The notes: generated by a model from the letters alone, not told the origin. A stretch of DNA of 25,084 bases from Physcocola sp002396385 (GCA_946535435.1 CAMNDM010000049.1:1-25084); one strand, 5' to 3'; positions 16,065 to 23,770 are shown, counted from the stretch's first letter. Program-made: numbers and translations.

Positions 16065-17297
16065 ATGCGCTATTTATATAGTTTCGGCATATGGCTGTAT
16101 TGGCTGTTGGTGCGCATAGCCGCACTGTTCAACGAAAAAGCCAAGTTTTTTGTTGACGGCCGCCAAGACTGGTACAACAAACTGCAGCGACAAATAGACC
16201 CGAATGGCCGCTACATTTGGTTCCACGTGGCATCGTTAGGCGAATTCGAGCAAGGTCGCCCTATTATAGAACGTATCCGTCAGGAGCACCCCGACTATAA
16301 GATTCTTCTTACCTTTTTCTCGCCCTCAGGCTACGAAATCCGTAAGAACTACAACCAGGCCGACATTGTGTGCTACCTGCCGATGGACACCGTTGGCAAC
16401 GCCCGCAAGTTCGTGGAACTGTGCAAGCCGCAAATGGCCGTCTTTGTGAAATACGAGTACTGGATCAACTACCTGCACGAGTTGAAGGCAAGAAACATAC
16501 CGACCTATATGGTATCGGCCATCTTCCTGCCCACCCAGGCTTTCTTCAAATGGTATGGCGGTTGGTACCGCAAGGTGCTGGGCACCTTCAACCACCTGTT
16601 TGTACAAGACGAGCAGTCGGTCAGCCTGCTGGCCACCATTGGCGTAACGAACGCTACCGCCTGTGGCGACACGCGTTTCGACCGGGTGCTGGCCATTGCA
16701 CAGAGTGCGAAAGACCTTCCGGTCTGCGAAGCCTTCAAGCGTGGCGAAAGCCCCATCTTGATTGCCGGTAGCTCGTGGCCGAAAGACGAGGACCTGCTGG
16801 CCGAATACTTCAACACGAAAGACTACCGCATTATTATAGCTCCGCACGAAACCGACGAGGGACACGTACAGGAAATCATCGGCAAGCTGAACCGCAAGTG
16901 CGTGCGCTACACACAAGCCACAGCCGAGACAGCAGCCGCGGCCGACGTGCTGATTATTGACTGCATTGGCATCCTTTCCAGCATCTACAAATACGGCGAG
17001 GTAGCCTATATTGGTGGCGGATTCGGCGTGGGCATCCACAACATTCTCGAACCAGCCGTTTACGGTATGCCAGTGGTGTTCGGACCGAACTACCACAAGT
17101 TCCGCGAGGCGGTAGAGATGGAAAAGGCCGGAGGCGCCTTCCACATAGAAGACGGCAAACAACTGACCATGGTGCTCGACAGCCTGCTGTCGCCAAACTC
17201 ACAACGCTTGGCCGAAACGTCAGCTATCGCCAAACAGTTCGTCGCCGCTAACAGCGGAGCCACCGACCTCATTATGGGACATTTGTTCGGGAAGTAA
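16065..17297 (+). CDS. waaA: 3-deoxy-D-manno-octulosonic acid (Kdo) transferase
   Basis: This 410-residue GT-B glycosyltransferase transfers Kdo to lipid A precursor at the inner membrane. An N-terminal anchor (YSFGIWLYWLLVRIAALF) precedes the family motif WFHVASLGEFEQGRP, with the catalytic glutamate in LGEFEQ. KYEYWINYL corresponds to the KxEhWPN motif, and VAYIGGGFGVGIHNILEPA plus PVVFGPNYHKF to the CMP-Kdo-binding C-lobe. The ATG at 16065 is preferred over an in-frame start at 16014, which would lie inside gltX and add 17 non-conserved residues. The operon with gltX ends at an intrinsic terminator. Confidence 0.94.
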   Translation: MRYLYSFGIWLYWLLVRIAALFNEKAKFFVDGRQDWYNKLQRQIDPNGRYIWFHVASLGEFEQGRPIIERIRQEHPDYKILLTFFSPSGYEIRKNYNQADIVCYLPMDTVGNARKFVELCKPQMAVFVKYEYWINYLHELKARNIPTYMVSAIFLPTQAFFKWYGGWYRKVLGTFNHLFVQDEQSVSLLATIGVTNATACGDTRFDRVLAIAQSAKDLPVCEAFKRGESPILIAGSSWPKDEDLLAEYFNTKDYRIIIAPHETDEGHVQEIIGKLNRKCVRYTQATAETAAAADVLIIDCIGILSSIYKYGEVAYIGGGFGVGIHNILEPAVYGMPVVFGPNYHKFREAVEMEKAGGAFHIEDGKQLTMVLDSLLSPNSQRLAETSAIAKQFVAANSGATDLIMGHLFGK

Positions 17298-17316
17298 TAG
17301 ACAAGGTTATAAATAT

Positions 17317-17357
17317 ACGTGCGCCACTAGGCTTATGCTTAGTGGCGCACGTTTTTT
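17317..17357 (+). terminator. Rho-independent terminator after waaA
   Basis: A 16-bp stem (17317-17332 with 17337-17352, one G-U pair) closed by a TTAT loop is followed by six Ts. It starts 20 nt after the waaA stop and marks the boundary to the accessory island. Confidence 0.95.
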
Positions 17358-17380
17358 ATATTGGTTCTAGCGGGATCTTA

Positions 17381-17402
17381 GTCAGTACTGACAATCGATT
17401 GT
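17381..17402. repeat. Two overlapping perfect palindromes left of the insertion sequence
   Basis: GTCAGTACTGAC (17381-17392) and ACAATCGATTGT (17391-17402) are each perfect 12-bp palindromes sharing AC. They abut the left inverted repeat of the insertion sequence and may be part of its target or of the old intergenic region. Confidence 0.8.
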
Positions 17403-17460
17403 AAAACTCGGCCTAAAGGACATTTTTTAGGATAAAAAGTCTGCGAAGCCTTATGATTAC

Positions 17461-17468
17461 TATCTTTG
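17461..17468 (+). promoter_or_regulatory. -7 element of the transposase gene
   Basis: TATCTTTG matches TAnnTTTG, 19 nt before the ATG at 17488; a -33 TTG is not seen. Confidence 0.45.
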
Positions 17469-17487
17469 TAGAAGATCAAAGATAAAC

Positions 17488-18419
17488 ATGAATCAAAAAA
17501 ATGCATTAAATGTGGCAGTGTCGATGTCGTAAAAAACGGACACAATGGAGCCAAACAGTTGTATAGATGTAAATGTTGTGGCGCTCAATTCATAGGAGGA
17601 CTTCGAATTGATAAAGAAAAGTTATGGCATGAATATGTTGTCGGGCGACAGACATTGTCAGCGTTAGCATTGAAATTGAAATACAAATGCTCCAGTAAAA
17701 CGATACAAAGAAAACTCCATTCCTATAAAGTCGAGCGTAATGTGTCAACTCCATCACCAGTGATTGTCATTATGGACACAACTTATTTTGGAAGAGGCAA
17801 CGGGTTGATGGTGTTTATAGATGCATTAACAGGCGAGGTTCTTCTGCGGTTTCGGTTGAAAAATGAAACTGCAGAGCAATACAAAACAGGGATATCTATT
17901 CTAATTGGTCGAGGTTTTCAAATAAAGGGTCTGGTATGTGATGGAAAGGTTGGTCTATTGGGTTTGTTTGGCAATATACCAACCCAACTGTGTCAATTTC
18001 ATCAGATCCAGATAGTACGACGTTACCTCACACAAAAGCCAAAGATGCCAGCTAGTGTGGAATTGTTGCGCTTGGCAAAGTCTTTAACTAACTTAAGCAA
18101 ACAAGCCTTTATCAAGAAACGTGGTGATTGGCACGCCAAGTGGAAAGACTTTATTAACGAAAGAACAACACCACAAACAGGCAAGAGTTTCTATACCCAT
18201 AAACGTCTGAGAAGTGCTTACTTCAGTTTGAAAAGGAATACCCCCTGGCTATTCACTTACCAAGAACCGGAAAACAAAGGAATGCCCAACTCTTCGAATA
18301 AGCTGGAAGGCTTATTTTCACATCTAAAGTCGTGTCTAAGGAATCATAATGGTATTAACGAAGACTCCAAAACCAAACTCATAGATGGGTTTTTCGAGGC
18401 ATTTTGTGCTAAAAAGTAA
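17488..18419 (+). pseudogene. IS256-like transposase with zinc ribbon, frameshifted near its start
   Basis: The ATG at 17488 reads MNQK into an A7 run (17495-17501) and then falls out of frame, reaching a stop by 17531. The frame one base over reads KKCIKCGSVDVVKNG and then YRCKCCGAQF, a complete Cys4 zinc ribbon, and stays open to 18419. One extra A restores MNQKKCIKCG. The catalytic part is intact: Asp in VIVIMDTTYFG, Asp in GLVCDGKVG, CQFHQ after it, and Glu in SNKLEGLFSHLK, the DDE pattern of IS256-like mutator transposases. The gene is either inactivated by a one-base loss or expressed at low level by slippage on the A run. An unassisted TTG start at 17559 would lose half the zinc ribbon. 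Confidence 0.8.
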
Positions 18420-18461
18420 GGCATGAGGTGCTAGCGACCCCATGCCACTGTTTTACTTTTT
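18411..18461 (+). terminator. Hairpin terminator at the transposase stop
   Basis: The stop codon lies in a long hairpin. Outer arms AAAAAGTAA (18411-18419) and TTACTTTTT (18453-18461) flank an inner stem GGCATG/CATGCC (18420-18425, 18441-18446). The T-rich arm gives the form of an intrinsic terminator. Confidence 0.65.
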
Positions 18462-18582
18462 ATCACACAAGTTTACCCTCAAAGGGTTGCTCCCCAGCAG
18501 AGCCCTTCTCCGTTTCACTTGATGCTGCAAATATAAGATAGTCCTCATTTCACTATCCTAAATTTTGTCCTTTATACCGAAT

Positions 18583-18632
18583 TTTTAGGGGAGTCTTGTG
18601 AGAGGCAAGCCTCTCACAAGACTCCCCTAAAA
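18583..18632. repeat. 50-bp perfect palindrome at the right end of the insertion sequence
   Basis: Two 24-bp arms (18583-18606 and 18609-18632) are exact reverse complements with only AA between them. The arm includes AGGGGAGTCTTGTGAGAGGC. It has no T run after it, so it is not a typical terminator, and it nearly touches the right inverted repeat. Confidence 0.95.
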
Positions 18633-18936
18633 GAGAAAAAAGTATTAACCAGTTGTCAAAAAATGGGGAGTACTATAACGTAACATCTTTTTCTAAATCG
18701 GCACTTGGCTTAGCATAAACTAATTCCGAAAAGAGAAATCTATTCAAAAACGCAAAGCAAATAGTAGAACTCCAATTTCCTATTTGAATATCAGTGAGTT
18801 ACATTTAAATAAAAAAAAGATAGGTAACACTTTAGAAACGAGAGGACTTACATATTCCTACACACTTCTCACCAAACCAAAGAACGCTCATCTTGGGTGC
18901 AACGGTACAAAACTAATATGACATCACCAAATCTTA
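18633..18936. other. AT-rich non-coding stretch right of the insertion sequence
   Basis: I see no convincing coding frame, RNA gene or terminator here. Stop codons are frequent in all frames. It separates the insertion sequence from the repeated 11-bp motif array. Confidence 0.5.
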
Positions 18937-19058
18937 TTTGTTAATTCTGGTTTGTTAATTGGATTTCATTTGTTAATCCGATATTTGCCTAAAGCCCCAT
19001 TACACGCTACTATTATCACTTTTTGTTTGTGAATTTCGTTTGTTTGTTTTGTTAATCC
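18937..19058. repeat. Five copies of the 11-bp motif TTTGTKAATYC at the 3' side of the AlbA_2 gene
   Basis: Copies start at 18937, 18951, 18969, 19026 and 19048 on the plus strand, all in one orientation, with cores TTTGTTAATTC, TTTGTTAATTG, TTTGTTAATCC, TTTGTGAATTT and TTTGTTAATCC. The last overlaps the stop codon of the gene. The same motif occurs three times before the gene's start, with matching spacing. Confidence 0.8.
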
Positions 19059-20728
19059 GACATCGCCATTACCCAATATTTTCTATCAATGACTTTAATG
19101 AATCCCTTCTTCTTAAGAGAAGACAGAAGATTGGTGACCTTGTCAAACTTCTGTTGTTTAGAAAGCGTCTCTGGCAATTTATTGTCCAACAAAGTCGTTA
19201 ACTCCTGGCGAGTAGCTTTTCCAAAATTGGTAATATAGTCAATGATGAGTTTTTTGAAATAATCGTCATCAAAACTTTTATTCTTAATATATGATGTTTT
19301 TAGTCCTACATGCTTTGACTGCTTAACAACAGAAAAAGACAGATATACATTAGGCTTTCTGCCTTCCACATACTTCTTTCTCCTAAGATAAGCAAGGGAG
19401 TCTTCCGAAATGTGCTCATGCTTCTGAACTTTATCTAATAATATAATGTCAGCCAAAGTCAAATTTGGATTATTGACCAGTATTTTTGCAAAGTTCTCGT
19501 CCAGCACTCTGCCCTCTATCTCACAAACCACTGTCTGTCCCCCCAAGTCATAATTCGGCATCGGGAAGAAGCGTTTCTTCTGTTGCAAATAGAGTTTACG
19601 GATACCACCCCCCTCTGTCTCTACCATCTTCACATTACGCATAGCTTCCACCAAAAACTTGTTGCGATATCTTGATTCAGGAAAGTCATTCTCAACCACA
19701 GACTCAACGGACAGTGGCAAGAATGTACCATAATTCTTAAAACACAGACGTTCATCTTCATATTCTACTACCTCTATTCTCGCAGAAAGACTATAATCCT
19801 GATGTGCGATGGCATTACATAAAGGCTCTCTGATGGTGAAGACATCGTAGCGCAATAAGGTGTCAGGGAACATATTCCCCTCTATCGTATAAGTGTATGT
19901 GGCATTCTTTATTTTCCCAGCAACCTCATCTACTGCGAGTATCATGGGAATAGAGAAGATACCAAACTCATCATTTTCGGCAACCCCATCCTTTTTGCGC
20001 ATCCATCTGATTTTGCAAACGGCTGGCGAAAGGAAGTGCTCACTTTCCTCTCTACCTAAGAGAATGATTGTAGAGTTCGTGATTTGTCCTTTTATTGTAA
20101 GTTTTGCCTTGTTCAAGAACGTTGCATCGTCCCACGCTTTTATTTCTGTCTCTCGTTCACGATGCAATTCAATGAATTTCTCACGAGCTTTGGCAATCGC
20201 ATGAGGATCAAGATCATCAATACTAGCATCTTGGATAATCTGTGCAGACCAATCATATTCAACATCATCCTGTTCGTCCAGGATAGCGTTTCTTCGCGAC
20301 ACTGTCAACTCTATCAACGAGTCATCCAACCTTTGCCATGCCTTATTATGCGCATAAACGGGTTGTCTCTTCATATGTCTTGGCACATGGATGACCCATA
20401 CCGTTTTGTGAGTATCATCTGTAACAAATTCATCTACAAACAGGCCCTCTGAAGGTAGATTGGCACATTGGTCTATCAAACGTAGCCGTGCTTTCTGAAC
20501 ATCGTAGTTGTAAGTATCCGTCCCGACTATCTTCAAGGTCTTATCTTCAGCACCGACAACCAGATGCCCACCCTCCATGTTTGCCAATGCCGACACGTAG
20601 GAGATGACATCATCCTTCTCATGACCGCTAAAGTCATTCTTCAGGTTCTTGAACTCCTTCCACTCGCAACCCTCATCCTCCTTGGGGTATTGCATGATGA
20701 GATATTGTTGTAATGCTTGTTCTGTCAT
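19052..20728 (-). CDS. AlbA_2 (Schlafen-type) / GHKL-ATPase-like putative regulator
   Basis: This 558-residue protein has an N-terminal AlbA_2 (Schlafen AAA_4-type) domain: CEWKEFKNLKNDF (21-33), then VISYVSALANMEGGHLVVGAED (41-62), typical of the family. A recG-like HATPase_c_4 domain follows, with REPLCNAIAHQDYS (300-313) as the N-box and ETEGGGIRKLY (370-380) as the glycine-rich box. The last ~100 residues look like a winged helix (ATRQELTTLLDN, KVTNLLSSLKKKGFIKV). Such proteins are usually annotated as transcriptional regulators or RNA/DNA-binding proteins and are frequent near defence genes. Copies of an 11-bp motif overlap its presumed promoter, which suggests self-regulation. It lies 105 nt downstream of kwaB, same strand. 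Confidence 0.88.
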   Translation of the reverse strand: MTEQALQQYLIMQYPKEDEGCEWKEFKNLKNDFSGHEKDDVISYVSALANMEGGHLVVGAEDKTLKIVGTDTYNYDVQKARLRLIDQCANLPSEGLFVDEFVTDDTHKTVWVIHVPRHMKRQPVYAHNKAWQRLDDSLIELTVSRRNAILDEQDDVEYDWSAQIIQDASIDDLDPHAIAKAREKFIELHRERETEIKAWDDATFLNKAKLTIKGQITNSTIILLGREESEHFLSPAVCKIRWMRKKDGVAENDEFGIFSIPMILAVDEVAGKIKNATYTYTIEGNMFPDTLLRYDVFTIREPLCNAIAHQDYSLSARIEVVEYEDERLCFKNYGTFLPLSVESVVENDFPESRYRNKFLVEAMRNVKMVETEGGGIRKLYLQQKKRFFPMPNYDLGGQTVVCEIEGRVLDENFAKILVNNPNLTLADIILLDKVQKHEHISEDSLAYLRRKKYVEGRKPNVYLSFSVVKQSKHVGLKTSYIKNKSFDDDYFKKLIIDYITNFGKATRQELTTLLDNKLPETLSKQQKFDKVTNLLSSLKKKGFIKVIDRKYWVMAMSD

Positions 20729-20736
20729 ATCTTGTG

Positions 20737-20824
20737 TTTGTTAATCCAACCTTATATATAACGTTTATTGCCTGTCAAATATGATTTATTCGTTTGTAAA
20801 TTCAATAGAATCGTTTGTGAATCC
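20737..20824. repeat. Three copies of the 11-bp motif upstream of the AlbA_2 gene (operator candidates)
   Basis: Copies TTTGTTAATCC (20737), TTTGTAAATTC (20793) and TTTGTGAATCC (20814) lie between the AlbA_2 gene and kwaB, all in the same orientation. Start-to-start spacing of 56 and 21 nt nearly repeats the 57 and 22 nt spacing at the 3' side. Confidence 0.8.
20776..20805 (-). promoter_or_regulatory. Possible promoter of the AlbA_2 gene
   Basis: On the minus strand TTG (20803-20805), a 19-nt spacer and CATATTTG (20776-20783, one mismatch to TAnnTTTG) form a plausible promoter. One 11-bp motif copy lies inside the spacer and another just upstream. Confidence 0.4.
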
Positions 20825-20833
20825 ACAAAATAT

Positions 20834-21835
20834 TTATTCAACCGCTTGAAGTTCTTTGCCTGCAAACGTTCCATAGGGTTTCCCAGATACCTCCCCCTTT
20901 TTGTAATAATCACCAAACGCTTTGAGTATTGAATCTATATTCTCTTCGCTTTCTGTGGAAAGTTTGTCATTTACAATCGGCAATGTATCTCCATATTTCT
21001 TTAGGACTCTTTTCATCAGATTAAGGGTCTTTGGAGTTAAGTTCTTGTAACCACCCAACTTTTCCACTTTTATAAGTTTCTTATGAATAGATGGTTTCTT
21101 CTCTATTAGCTCTTTTAATTTCTCACCACCAATAAAATTCCCACTCTTTATCATATTGTCTGCAACCTCAAACGCTTTCTCTTTATATTCTTCTTGGAGA
21201 CCGACAATTTGCTCAAAGTTTGATTTCTTGATGACATAGAAGGTTTCTTGGTGATAAATACAGTCAATTTGTTCATCAAGATTCACCGTTTCTTCTTTTA
21301 ACAATGATAATTGTTGACTTTGGATACTGAATTTGGCTCTAATCCAACTTTTTGCCTTTTCGTCAACACCCACTTTGCTAGGAAGAATTTTACGAAATGT
21401 GAAGATTCGTTCTTCCGTTTCCAGATTGAAGAATTCAACGCAATATGCCCACATTTCTTCTGTCTCAGTGATGTTGGCTATGCTTGTGATTTTAGGAGCC
21501 GTTTTAAATAATTGGTTAGTTACTACATCATTAAAAGAAAAAACTTTATTCTGAATATTATATGTAAATAAGTGTTCTGTCTCATCGGTCAAAATATCAT
21601 AATCAACCATCTCATAGTTCTTTTGGATGGTTTTTTCAAGTTGCCTAACCGAAGCGTCGTATAGGTATGAACGTACCTCATCGTCGCAATCCATCTGGGA
21701 CACTTTGAACAAATACTTGTCTTTTGCAGGGGTACGTTTTACGACTCCTGGCTTAATTGTCCTTGTTACGAAATAGAGTTTTACATCTTCTTTTTTCGTA
21801 AGCAAGATTTTTTCTAATAATTCTGCAATAATCAT
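20834..21835 (-). CDS. kwaB: Kiwa anti-phage protein KwaB-like (DUF4868)
   Basis: This 333-residue protein fits the DUF4868 family, whose founding defence member is KwaB. The recognisable core is EQIDCIYHQETFYVIKKSNFEQI followed by GLQEEYKEKAFEVADNM, then KKLIKVEKLGGYKN and a C-terminal helical region. In Kiwa, membrane KwaA senses phage infection and DNA-binding KwaB interferes with phage DNA replication and transcription. The preceding gene, 5 nt upstream in the same direction, encodes a four-helix membrane protein, as expected for kwaA. Assignment rests on family memory and gene pairing, not a search. The start is the ATG at 21835. Confidence 0.78.
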   Translation of the reverse strand: MIIAELLEKILLTKKEDVKLYFVTRTIKPGVVKRTPAKDKYLFKVSQMDCDDEVRSYLYDASVRQLEKTIQKNYEMVDYDILTDETEHLFTYNIQNKVFSFNDVVTNQLFKTAPKITSIANITETEEMWAYCVEFFNLETEERIFTFRKILPSKVGVDEKAKSWIRAKFSIQSQQLSLLKEETVNLDEQIDCIYHQETFYVIKKSNFEQIVGLQEEYKEKAFEVADNMIKSGNFIGGEKLKELIEKKPSIHKKLIKVEKLGGYKNLTPKTLNLMKRVLKKYGDTLPIVNDKLSTESEENIDSILKAFGDYYKKGEVSGKPYGTFAGKELQAVE

Positions 21836-21840
21836 ATCTG

Positions 21841-22485
21841 TTATCTTTTATATCCGTAAAACAATTGGTGTCCTACATTGTACATCTTTGCTTGGTCATT
21901 TTCCAAGATATCATTGTCACGTGAAATGAGAACACCTTGACGTTGAATGTCGCCATCCAGGTATCTAACGCTATAAATAGAATATTTCAAACTTAATACA
22001 GGGTTTACTAAAATTAGTTTAGAGCGAATATAAAGAAGATATATTACATAGAATATGCAAACTATCGTCACACAATCAATCAGATTGCTATAATCCTCAA
22101 ACAATATTGGGATGATGTATGTTGCGATATAGGCTAAAGGCTCATCGTTCATGCTTGAAACTTCTGTTATTCTATATGTATACCCACTCTCTACCCGATG
22201 TTGTAGATTCATAAAGACAATGATGGTGCCTATAATTCCAATGACAGACAATACAATGCAAAAGAGAGACATTCCAAAATACTTAACCATACAATACAAC
22301 GCTTCCACATTAATGCCACCCCATGATAAATAATTACAATTTGCAGAAGCTTGTCTCAAGACTATTAAAATAAACAATGGCAAATAAGAAGATAGGAATA
22401 ACACCAATGGCGCTAACCCTGTTAAACGATTTGTTCGTGTGTATCCCATCTTATCCATTTCGTCATTCTCAAGTCTTTTGTCCAT
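21841..22485 (-). CDS. kwaA: Kiwa membrane protein KwaA-like
   Basis: This 214-residue protein has four predicted membrane helices (about 24-43, 70-92, 115-129, 134-158) and a soluble C-terminal tail of about 55 residues (YLDGDIQRQGVLISRDND). Sequence alone gives little, but a four-helix protein immediately before a DUF4868 gene is the Kiwa arrangement. KwaA is the inner-membrane sensor that recruits KwaB when phage attach. Its ATG overlaps the last codons of a short upstream open frame by 17 nt, suggesting translational coupling. No promoter is obvious directly upstream, so transcription may come from the XRE-methyltransferase promoter near 23.75 kb. Confidence 0.72.
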   Translation of the reverse strand: MDKRLENDEMDKMGYTRTNRLTGLAPLVLFLSSYLPLFILIVLRQASANCNYLSWGGINVEALYCMVKYFGMSLFCIVLSVIGIIGTIIVFMNLQHRVESGYTYRITEVSSMNDEPLAYIATYIIPILFEDYSNLIDCVTIVCIFYVIYLLYIRSKLILVNPVLSLKYSIYSVRYLDGDIQRQGVLISRDNDILENDQAKMYNVGHQLFYGYKR

Positions 22486-22594
22486 ACAATTTCAAAACAT
22501 TATTCATAGTAATAAGTTCACCATGACGCATGTTTTGGAAAATGTTCACCCACTCGTTACCAAGTGATATATATTCGCCCAACTTCAGACACAT
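22469..22594 (-). CDS. Short ORF, possible 3' remnant of a lost gene, overlapping the kwaA start
   Basis: A 41-codon frame starts MCLKLGEYISLGNEWVNIF and ends LKLYGQKT, with its stop inside kwaA. The same frame is open further upstream to 22651 (GDIDGYYKITRLTIEDGK), just past the end of the truncated methyltransferase but in another frame. It does not look like the missing methyltransferase C-terminus. It is best read as the tail of an otherwise deleted gene that once preceded kwaA, although a functional leader peptide cannot be excluded. Confidence 0.4.
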   Translation of the reverse strand: MCLKLGEYISLGNEWVNIFQNMRHGELITMNNVLKLYGQKT

Positions 22595-22643
22595 CTTGCC
22601 ATCCTCGATGGTTAATCGTGTTATTTTATAATAGCCGTCAATA

Positions 22644-23525
22644 TCACCTTGTTATAGTGGGAGCAGGTTTATTCCACCACATGCGGCCATAACTATCCTT
22701 GAAACTATCATCTTTACCAACAAAACATCTTAATTGCAAATCAGGATCATTTGCCCAACACAATCTGCTTCCACCATCATGTTTCGTCTTTTTTAATCGT
22801 CTTAAGCTTTTGTCACTAAGACCAGCAACGGTATGGTTGAAATCAGTTATGTCTTTTGTTCCTGCACTTATTTGAGCAAATCCATGTTTTATACCAATAA
22901 AATCAGAAAGTAATGCTTGTCTTTCATCTTTTTGTGGCAAATGCACTTCAACATTCTTAAGTCTTGTGGCTATCAGCGAGAACCTCCGCCTTGACTGAGG
23001 AACTCCATAATAACTCATGTCTATAATATCATATACAATCTTGTCATAGCCCAAATCTTTGAGTTTTTTATGAAACATAGGCCATATACTTTGCTTGTTT
23101 GTTAAAATGCCGGGCACATTTTCCACTAGAACATATCCTGGTCTATAATAATCCACAAAGCGGGCAAAATTCTTTAATAGGTCTTTTGTTTTCAAAGAAG
23201 ATTCCTTACCTGTATTAATAATACTATAGAACTGGCATGGACTACAACCTACCAATATCAGTCTGTCGTCATTCTTTTGTATACCGAAATTACGTTCAAA
23301 ATAGTCACTATGTACCCTTCTTATGTCCTTTTCAATAAAAACAGTTCCTTTATTATTATGTTCATAAGTCGCTTTTGCTTCTTTATCTATATCCACACCT
23401 GCTATCACATCAATACCTGCTTGACGTAATCCACAAGTCATACCCCCTCCTCCGCAAAAGAAGTCTATAGCCTTGAATTGTTGTGATTTCTTTTCCATAC
23501 AGGTTCTTTTTATTTTTTTGTCCAT
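22644..23525 (-). CDS. C5-cytosine DNA methyltransferase, truncated before motif X
   Basis: This 293-residue frame carries most C5-methyltransferase motifs: I, AIDFFCGGGGMTCGL; IV, VGCSPCQFYS, with the catalytic Cys after Pro; VI, VLVENVPG; VIII, QSRRRFSLIATR; and the start of IX, NKPAPTITR. It then stops abruptly. Motif X, which completes the AdoMet site, and the usual C-terminal GRF...LREGA...QTFP segment are missing, so activity is doubtful. The ATG at 23525 overlaps the end of the XRE gene by 16 nt; an internal ATG at 23498 (MEKKSQQF) is also possible. No cognate endonuclease gene is visible. Confidence 0.85.
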   Translation of the reverse strand: MDKKIKRTCMEKKSQQFKAIDFFCGGGGMTCGLRQAGIDVIAGVDIDKEAKATYEHNNKGTVFIEKDIRRVHSDYFERNFGIQKNDDRLILVGCSPCQFYSIINTGKESSLKTKDLLKNFARFVDYYRPGYVLVENVPGILTNKQSIWPMFHKKLKDLGYDKIVYDIIDMSYYGVPQSRRRFSLIATRLKNVEVHLPQKDERQALLSDFIGIKHGFAQISAGTKDITDFNHTVAGLSDKSLRRLKKTKHDGGSRLCWANDPDLQLRCFVGKDDSFKDSYGRMWWNKPAPTITR

Positions 23526-23716
23526 AATAAGTCATCCACGCTGACACTAAGAATCTGTGCCAGTCGGATAAACATCTCTACATTAGGCTGGGCAGCGTTT
23601 GTCACCCATTTAGATATAACCGCAGGATCTTTATCAAGGATTTCCGACAATTGCTTATTGGTCATTCCTTTCTCTGCAAGTACTACCTTTAGGCGGTTTA
23701 TTCTTTTACTTTCCAT
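23510..23716 (-). CDS. XRE-family helix-turn-helix regulator
   Basis: This 68-residue protein is little more than one Cro/C1-type HTH: NRLKVVLAEKGMTNKQLSEIL, then DPAVISKWVTNAAQPNVEMF and RLAQILSVSVDDLL. It overlaps the methyltransferase start by 16 nt, the arrangement of controller (C) proteins in restriction-modification operons. The frame extends to a GTG at 23749, but that lies in the promoter, so the ATG at 23716 is chosen. Confidence 0.88.
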   Translation of the reverse strand: MESKRINRLKVVLAEKGMTNKQLSEILDKDPAVISKWVTNAAQPNVEMFIRLAQILSVSVDDLLWTKK

Positions 23717-23738
23717 TCGTATGCTGCTAATTTGGCTA

Positions 23739-23770
23739 CAAATATACACTAAATATCATCGATTCTGCAA
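23739..23770 (-). promoter_or_regulatory. Promoter of the XRE-methyltransferase operon
   Basis: On the minus strand TTG (23768-23770), a 21-nt spacer and TATATTTG (23739-23746) match the Bacteroidetes consensus. The stop codon of the upstream DUF262 remnant (23749-23751) lies inside this promoter. Confidence 0.7.

Larger units (their letters stand above)
17403..18585 (+). mobile_element. IS256-like (zinc-ribbon variant) insertion sequence
   Basis: Terminal inverted repeats are visible: left 17403-17434 and right 18554-18585 (reverse complement) share 26 of 32 positions, with the conserved parts TAAAGGACA and TTTAGGATA. The element is about 1.18 kb and holds one transposase gene and a hairpin terminator. 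No target-site duplication is evident at the flanks, so the exact ends are uncertain by a few bases. Confidence 0.8.

Noticed and set aside
14402..16066. 554-codon minus-strand ORF
   Set aside because: It lies opposite gltX, whose synthetase motifs are complete; the long antisense frame reflects codon bias.
17403..18585. 8-9 bp target-site duplication of the insertion sequence
   Set aside because: The bases just outside the inverted repeats do not match at any offset I tried.
18583..18632. Intrinsic terminator
   Set aside because: The stem is perfect but neither strand has a T run directly after it; recorded as a palindrome instead.
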